DNA of 64,000 nt from Ignavibacteria bacterium (lineage in GTDB: Bacteria > Bacteroidota > Ignavibacteria > Ch128b): NCBI GenBank assembly GCA_013177855.1, contig JABLYA010000007.1, positions 1 to 64,000 of the forward strand. The letters run 5' to 3'. The notes beneath the pieces were generated by a model. It had not been told where the DNA came from, ran no database searches, and saw only the letters and a list, made by a program, of their open reading frames with translations. This document shows, in pieces, positions 63,215-64,000 of the stretch; the stretch's first letter is position 1; every line of letters begins with the position of its first letter. The translations under genes and the position numbers were made by a program.

Positions 63215-63504
63215 TAACTAAATTTAACGAATTTAATGAGGGTCTTTTCTCAAAAAAACATTATGAAGATGATGATATAGGTTTAAAAATGCTTACATAT
63301 TTAAACAAAAATGATTTTACATTATCAAATACTATCAAATCAGATGGATATTGTTATGAATTGATAAAAAAATTTGACTACAGAACTAAAAATGCCAAAA
63401 CAACTCATTCTAAAATGAAAATCAATTTGATGTTTGATTATAAATTCTTATATTGCGAACATTTTCGCAATGAATATTTTCGCAATTACTATGGAGACAA
63501 ATAA
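63211..63504 (+). CDS. Capsid-targeting-like N-terminus on small protein (97 aa)
   Basis: MITKFNEFNEGLFSKKHYED: leader F-N-E-F-N-E. ATG overlaps the kinase-like stop. The body has CYELIKKFDYRTKNAKTTHS. Ends YCEHFRNEYFRNYYGDK, where the DNA has a direct repeat (GAACATTTTCGCAATGAATATTTTCGCAAT). Probably truncated at the end by rearrangement. Confidence 0.55.
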   Translation: MITKFNEFNEGLFSKKHYEDDDIGLKMLTYLNKNDFTLSNTIKSDGYCYELIKKFDYRTKNAKTTHSKMKINLMFDYKFLYCEHFRNEYFRNYYGDK

Positions 63505-63790
63505 CCCTTTTAAATTCGGTTCTGTTGTTGATGATGTTTATTTTACAGATAGGAAGAATGAGATTAATGAAATAAAACAAACACTTAATAGTAAAAATCA
63601 TTTAATTCTGATTAGTCCCAGAAGATTCGGTAAAACCAGTCCATCCTAAAGTCTGTTAAAAATCTTCAAAAAAATTACATATACCTTGATTTGCAATTAA
63701 CCAACTCTGTTGAAGAGTTTGTATCACAATATCTGAAAAAAATATATACGCTTTTTCCTGCCGAAAATAGGTGGTCAAGGAAATGTTAAA
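63491..63790 (+). pseudogene. AAA ATPase fragment (archaeal ATPase/AAA_14-like)
   Basis: ATG at 63491: METNNPFKFGSVVDDVYFTD, RKNEINEIKQTLNS, LILISPRRFGKTS (Walker A variant), then a frameshift near 63645 and LKSVKNLQKNYIYLDLQLTN, SVEEFVSQYLKKIYTLFPAE. The rest of the ~380-residue host-type ATPase is missing. Host-gene debris. Confidence 0.6.
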
Positions 63791-63901
63791 AAGTTCTTAA
63801 ATTCTGATGGTAAATATGATTATGCTGATGCAAATGGTACTAAAATTTCAGAATATTTATCTAAATTTAGTGGATATAAAATAAATAATCTTATAAAATG
63901 A
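63777..63901 (+). pseudogene. C-terminal fragment of unknown gene
   Basis: GQGNVKKFLNSDGKYDYADA then NGTKISEYLSKFSGYKINNL and IK, stop TGA at 63899-63901. Protein-like, fused to the ATPase piece near 63775. Not recognised. Confidence 0.4.
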
Positions 63902-64000
63902 AAAAAGAATTGATAAAAGAAAAAGAAAGTTTGTTACAATGGTTGCAAAAAATAATGGAAAATAATCCAGAGGAAATTGAAAATTATCAAATGAAAGAAT
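63898..64000 (+). CDS. Coiled-coil protein, 5' part (truncated by window)
   Basis: ATG at 63898 overlaps the previous TGA (ATGA). MKKELIKEKESLLQWLQKIM, then NNPEEIENYQMKE to the window end. Helical and charged; function unknown. Confidence 0.5.
   Translation, partial: MKKELIKEKESLLQWLQKIMENNPEEIENYQMKE

Overview
The window looks like part of a large, T4-like myovirus genome infecting a member of the Bacteroidota. It is very A+T-rich, Shine-Dalgarno sites are essentially absent, and TAnnTTTG-type promoter boxes and AT-rich TTAATATATAA boxes precede genes. It mixes phage genes (T4 baseplate-type protein, T4-type RNase H, polynucleotide kinase, Dam methylase, degenerate gp47/Mre11 homologue, NAD-dependent ligase) with debris of bacterial genes. 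These assignments are made by eye from protein motifs; no database search was possible.

Layout. 1-2.1 kb: the end of a ClpB-type gene, then three small CRISPR-like arrays (36-bp repeats, mostly 30-bp spacers) interleaved with partial copies of one small gene. 2.1-7.2 kb: a kinase, a coiled-coil protein, two divergent genes with T4-like capsid-targeting N-termini (one a NUDIX hydrolase), a catalytically degenerate Mre11/gp47-like protein and a tyrosine recombinase. 7.2-11.3 kb: a minus-strand run of very small genes separated by repeated intergenic modules, including an RNA gene with three tRNA T-arm-like hairpins, then a Dam methylase. 11.3-20.3 kb: tail/baseplate-like module (2079-aa coiled-coil protein, HAD protein, T4_baseplate-like protein). 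20.4-39.9 kb: minus-strand accessory region of many small proteins that share an N-terminal FVSNSSSSSF tag and/or a RExKLxRI tag near the C-terminus. It also holds recognisable enzymes (UV endonuclease UvdE, metalloproteases, GMP reductase/IMPDH, M16 peptidase, PurN, endonuclease IV, NAD-dependent ligase) and one plus-strand NADAR gene. 40.0-46.7 kb: membrane/coiled-coil protein, AAA+ ATPase, ribosomal protein bS21 overlapping SmpB, CysQ. 46.7-51.2 kb: five glycosyltransferases plus broken ones. 51.2-64 kb: mostly plus-strand genes, many with a capsid-targeting-like N-terminus fused to enzymes (deoxyribose-phosphate aldolase, ADP-ribosyltransferase-like, GNAT, kinase-like, leucine-rich repeats), with a pyruvoyl arginine decarboxylase, RNase H and a cell-wall hydrolase.

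How it may work together. The most interesting pattern is modular terminal peptides. One set of proteins appears tagged for packaging into the capsid, and so for injection with the DNA. Another set carries FVSNSSSSSF and/or RExKLxRI tags of unknown meaning. The same leucine-rich-repeat module occurs once with each kind of tag. A second theme is control of host translation and nucleotide/NAD metabolism (bS21, SmpB, NADAR, ADP-ribosyltransferase-like, NUDIX, NAD ligase, purine enzymes).

Caution: many genes are split by single-base indels in A or G runs, and several by an in-frame TGA where TGG would fit. Some of this may be sequencing error and some real decay. Positions of frameshifts are given where I could place them.
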